Below are positions 23,233 to 25,359 of a stretch of 25,359 nt of DNA, piece by piece; the stretch's first letter is position 1; each line of letters starts with the position of its first letter. The stretch is from the NCBI GenBank assembly GCA_964626405.1, contig CAZVFE010000022.1, positions 1 through 25,359 of the forward strand. The letters are read 5' to 3'. The notes below the pieces were generated by a model. The model saw nothing but the letters and a program-made list of their open reading frames with translations, did no database searches and was not told the origin of the DNA. A program made the position numbers and the translations under genes. This stretch comes from CAZVFE01 sp964626405. Its GTDB lineage: Bacteria; Bacteroidota; Bacteroidia; Cytophagales; Spirosomataceae.

Positions 23233-25176
23233 ATGAACAAGCTAGGTCAAGAAACGAGTCCTTATTTATTACAACATAAAAATAATCCTGTAGATTGGTA
23301 TCCTTGGAATGAAGAGGCTTTGAATTTAGCTCAAAAACTTAACAAACCTATTATTTTAAGTATTGGATATTCTGCTTGTCATTGGTGCCATGTAATGGAA
23401 AAAGAATGTTTTGAAGATAATTCTGTAGCAGATTTAATGAATATGGAATTTATCAATATTAAGGTAGATCGAGAAGAAAGACCTGATATTGATATGATTT
23501 ATATGGAATCAATCCATATGATGGGTTTGCAAGGTGGATGGCCATTAAATGTATTTCTATTACCAAATCAAAAACCTTTTTATGGAGGAACCTATTTTCC
23601 AAAAGGAAAATGGATTCAATTATTAGAATCTATAGCAAATGCTTTTAAAAATCATTATCCAGAATTAGAAAAATCTGCAAATAATTTCTCTGAAGCATTA
23701 AATAAAGAATTAGTTGGATCTGATTCTGAAATTTTTACCACTTCTTTTGAAAAAATTTGGGAAAAAATGCGAACCGGATTTGATCCAAAATATGGAGGAC
23801 TTAATAAAGCGCCTAAATTTCCTATGCCCTCATTAGGAATATTTTTGGAATCCTTGCCTCATCAATTAAATGAATCAAAAGAAATTCATCATATTTCTGA
23901 TTTGCAATTAAAAAGAATGGCAATGGGTGGTATTTTTGATCAAGTAGAAGGTGGCTTTGCCCGTTATTCTGTGGATTCAGAATGGTTTGCTCCCCATTTT
24001 GAGAAAATGCTTTATGACAATGGTCAATTATTGCATTATTATGCCTTAGCATTTAAAAGAACTCATTCCCCACTTTATTTAGAAGTAATTAAACAAACAA
24101 TTGAATTTTTAGAAAAATCATTAAAAGCCCCGAATGGCTTATTTTATTCTGCTCTTGATGCAGATTCTGAAGGAGAGGAAGGAAAGTATTATACGATAAA
24201 TTTTGAGGAATTAAATGAATTATTACCCTATGAAAATAATATTGAATTTTACGATGCATATAGTTTAAAACTAGAGGGCAATTGGGAGGGAAATCGTAAT
24301 ATATTCTATAAAACCCATGAATTCCTTAACAAATCCTTTGAAAAACATTTAAATATTATTTTAGATTTAAGGAAAAAATCGATTTCTCCTGGCTTAGATA
24401 ATAAAATGTTAAGTTCTTGGAATTCAATGGTTTGTATAGGTATGATTCAAGTAGATTCGATATTAATAAAGGAAACAATTCACCCCAAGGTATTAGAACT
24501 GTATTCTTCGATTAAAAAAGAATTAATCCAAGGCTCTATAATTTTACATCAATTTTCTAATTCAGAAAAAATTATAGAAGGTTTCTTGGATGATTATGCC
24601 TGGTGGGCCTATGTTAATCTGGAAATGTATTTAAAATACGATGAGATTGAATATCTAAATCAGTTTGATTTTTGGATAGGTCAAATTATTTCCAAATTCA
24701 AACCTCAAAAAAGTAATAGCCCTTATTTTCTTTATTCCAATATTCATTCAAATCAATTAATAGCAAATCAAAGAGAATTGGTAGATTCTGTAATTCCTTC
24801 TTCCAATTCCCTTTTATGTCATTTATTATTTTGGCATGGAACACTTTTAGAAGAAACAGATTCTACCCTATCTGCTTTTAAGATGATTCAAGCCATTGAA
24901 GATGATTTAAAAAAGAATCCTTCTTATTTCTCTAATTGGTTGAGAGTTGCCTCCGAATGGTTATGGTATCCAAAAGTAATTATTAAATATAATTCAGAGC
25001 TATATTCGAAAAAACAATTATTAAAGGAAGAATGGCCAATAGATGAAACTCAAATTATTTTTACAGGAACGAATAGTTTGAAAGATTATTCATTTCAAGT
25101 TTGCTTAGGAAATCAATGCCTAAATCTTACAAAATCAATCCAGGAACTAAAAAAACAATTAAATGATTTTATTTAA
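23233..25176 (+). CDS. DUF255 thioredoxin-domain protein (YyaL/SPATA20-like)
   Basis: A 647-residue protein with an N-terminal DUF255 thioredoxin-like domain and a C-terminal alpha/alpha-barrel region like that of glycan-processing enzymes. SPYLLQHKNNPVDWYPW opens the protein, and the CxxC site reads SACHWCHVM (Cys49, Cys52). KVDREERPDID, GGWPLNVFL and GGTYFP complete the first domain; APKFPMP, GGIFDQVEGGFARYSVD and FEKMLYDNGQLL mark the second. The bacterial role is not established; a link to redox or to sugar epimerase-like folds rests on domain similarity. The length is slightly short of the usual 650-700. Its last 8 bases overlap the end of ruvC on the other strand. Confidence 0.92.
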   Translation: MNKLGQETSPYLLQHKNNPVDWYPWNEEALNLAQKLNKPIILSIGYSACHWCHVMEKECFEDNSVADLMNMEFINIKVDREERPDIDMIYMESIHMMGLQGGWPLNVFLLPNQKPFYGGTYFPKGKWIQLLESIANAFKNHYPELEKSANNFSEALNKELVGSDSEIFTTSFEKIWEKMRTGFDPKYGGLNKAPKFPMPSLGIFLESLPHQLNESKEIHHISDLQLKRMAMGGIFDQVEGGFARYSVDSEWFAPHFEKMLYDNGQLLHYYALAFKRTHSPLYLEVIKQTIEFLEKSLKAPNGLFYSALDADSEGEEGKYYTINFEELNELLPYENNIEFYDAYSLKLEGNWEGNRNIFYKTHEFLNKSFEKHLNIILDLRKKSISPGLDNKMLSSWNSMVCIGMIQVDSILIKETIHPKVLELYSSIKKELIQGSIILHQFSNSEKIIEGFLDDYAWWAYVNLEMYLKYDEIEYLNQFDFWIGQIISKFKPQKSNSPYFLYSNIHSNQLIANQRELVDSVIPSSNSLLCHLLFWHGTLLEETDSTLSAFKMIQAIEDDLKKNPSYFSNWLRVASEWLWYPKVIIKYNSELYSKKQLLKEEWPIDETQIIFTGTNSLKDYSFQVCLGNQCLNLTKSIQELKKQLNDFI

Positions 25177-25359
25177 TTCTATCCGGATTTTCATTTACAA
25201 AGGCACCCCATCCTTTTTTTGTCCCCTTGATCGTTGATTGAACTGAATTGCCATGAAAATGATGACAAATTGCGATCCCTAAGGCATCGGTTGCATCTAA
25301 TAAGGCATTGTCAATTTTAATATTACCAATTACTTCAACCATTTTTGCAACTTGTTCTT
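25169..25359 (-). CDS. ruvC: Holliday junction resolvase RuvC, C-terminal part (5' end outside window)
   Basis: The last 62 codons of a minus-strand gene cut by the window edge. The translated end contains EQVAKMVEVIG and DATDALGIAICHHFHG. The DATDALGIAICH element carries the two C-terminal acidic residues of the RuvC active site and the following His-rich turn typical of RuvC. The tail after it (KGTKKGWGAFVNENPDRIK) is longer than in E. coli. RuvC cleaves four-way junctions during recombination. The stop codons of ruvC and the DUF255 gene interlock within 8 shared bases. Confidence 0.88.
   Translation of the reverse strand, partial: EQVAKMVEVIGNIKIDNALLDATDALGIAICHHFHGNSVQSTIKGTKKGWGAFVNENPDRIK

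Noticed and set aside
1..25359. Defence island, prophage, integron, CRISPR or transposon
   Set aside because: Apart from the ambiguous edge protein, the genes are housekeeping or sugar-catabolic; no integrase, transposase, regularly spaced repeats or tRNA attachment site is seen.

Overview
The window is about 25 kb of compact, AT-rich DNA from a member of the Bacteroidota. The evidence is the mix of families: a Bacteroidota-type topoisomerase IV A subunit, an OmpA/PD40 outer-membrane protein resembling PorE, a FucP-type transporter with a GH29 fucosidase, and a ligA-dapA-lipoprotein cluster. Starts are mostly ATG, Shine-Dalgarno sequences are generally weak or absent, and the standard bacterial code applies. 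I cannot place it below phylum with confidence. No rRNA, tRNA, CRISPR array, insertion sequence or prophage is visible, and no stretch over 300 bases lacks a gene.

Layout. (1) Bases 2-637 hold the 3' part of a membrane-anchored protein of unknown function; its membrane segment resembles that of putative phage abortive-infection (AbiC-like) proteins. (2) Bases 665-9210, minus strand, form a tightly packed nine-gene operon. In transcription order it encodes a FucP-type permease, an L-rhamnose-mutarotase family protein, a UxaA/altronate-dehydratase family protein, an SDR dehydrogenase, a secreted SGNH hydrolase, a COG3618 lactonase, a second SDR, a D-threonine-aldolase/D-serine-dehydratase-like PLP enzyme and an M19 dipeptidase. 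A secreted GH29 alpha-L-fucosidase diverges from it at 9294. Together they look like release, uptake and non-phosphorylating oxidative catabolism of L-fucose, with an unexpected D-amino-acid/dipeptide pair at the end. (3) Bases 10702-14062, minus strand, hold ligA, dapA and a small lipoprotein gene. (4) Bases 14113-16798, plus strand, hold rpe overlapping a discoidin-like/PD40/OmpA protein, ending in a strong bidirectional terminator. (5) Bases 16932-23203, minus strand, hold a COG2509 flavoprotein, a NUDIX hydrolase, the topoisomerase IV A subunit and a UMF1-family transporter. (6) Bases 23233-25176, plus strand, hold a YyaL/SPATA20-like DUF255 protein, overlapping tail to tail with the 3' end of ruvC at the right edge.

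Most of the window is ordinary housekeeping. The parts that deserve a second look are in the sugar operon: an SDR with Asn in place of the catalytic Lys, a FucP lacking the Asp equivalent to E. coli D46, no recognisable last pathway enzyme, and the coupled PLP enzyme and dipeptidase. The topoisomerase also ends in QLDLF, a perfect match to the sliding-clamp-binding consensus, after an acidic repeat-bearing tail. I found no clear evidence of a wholly new system.
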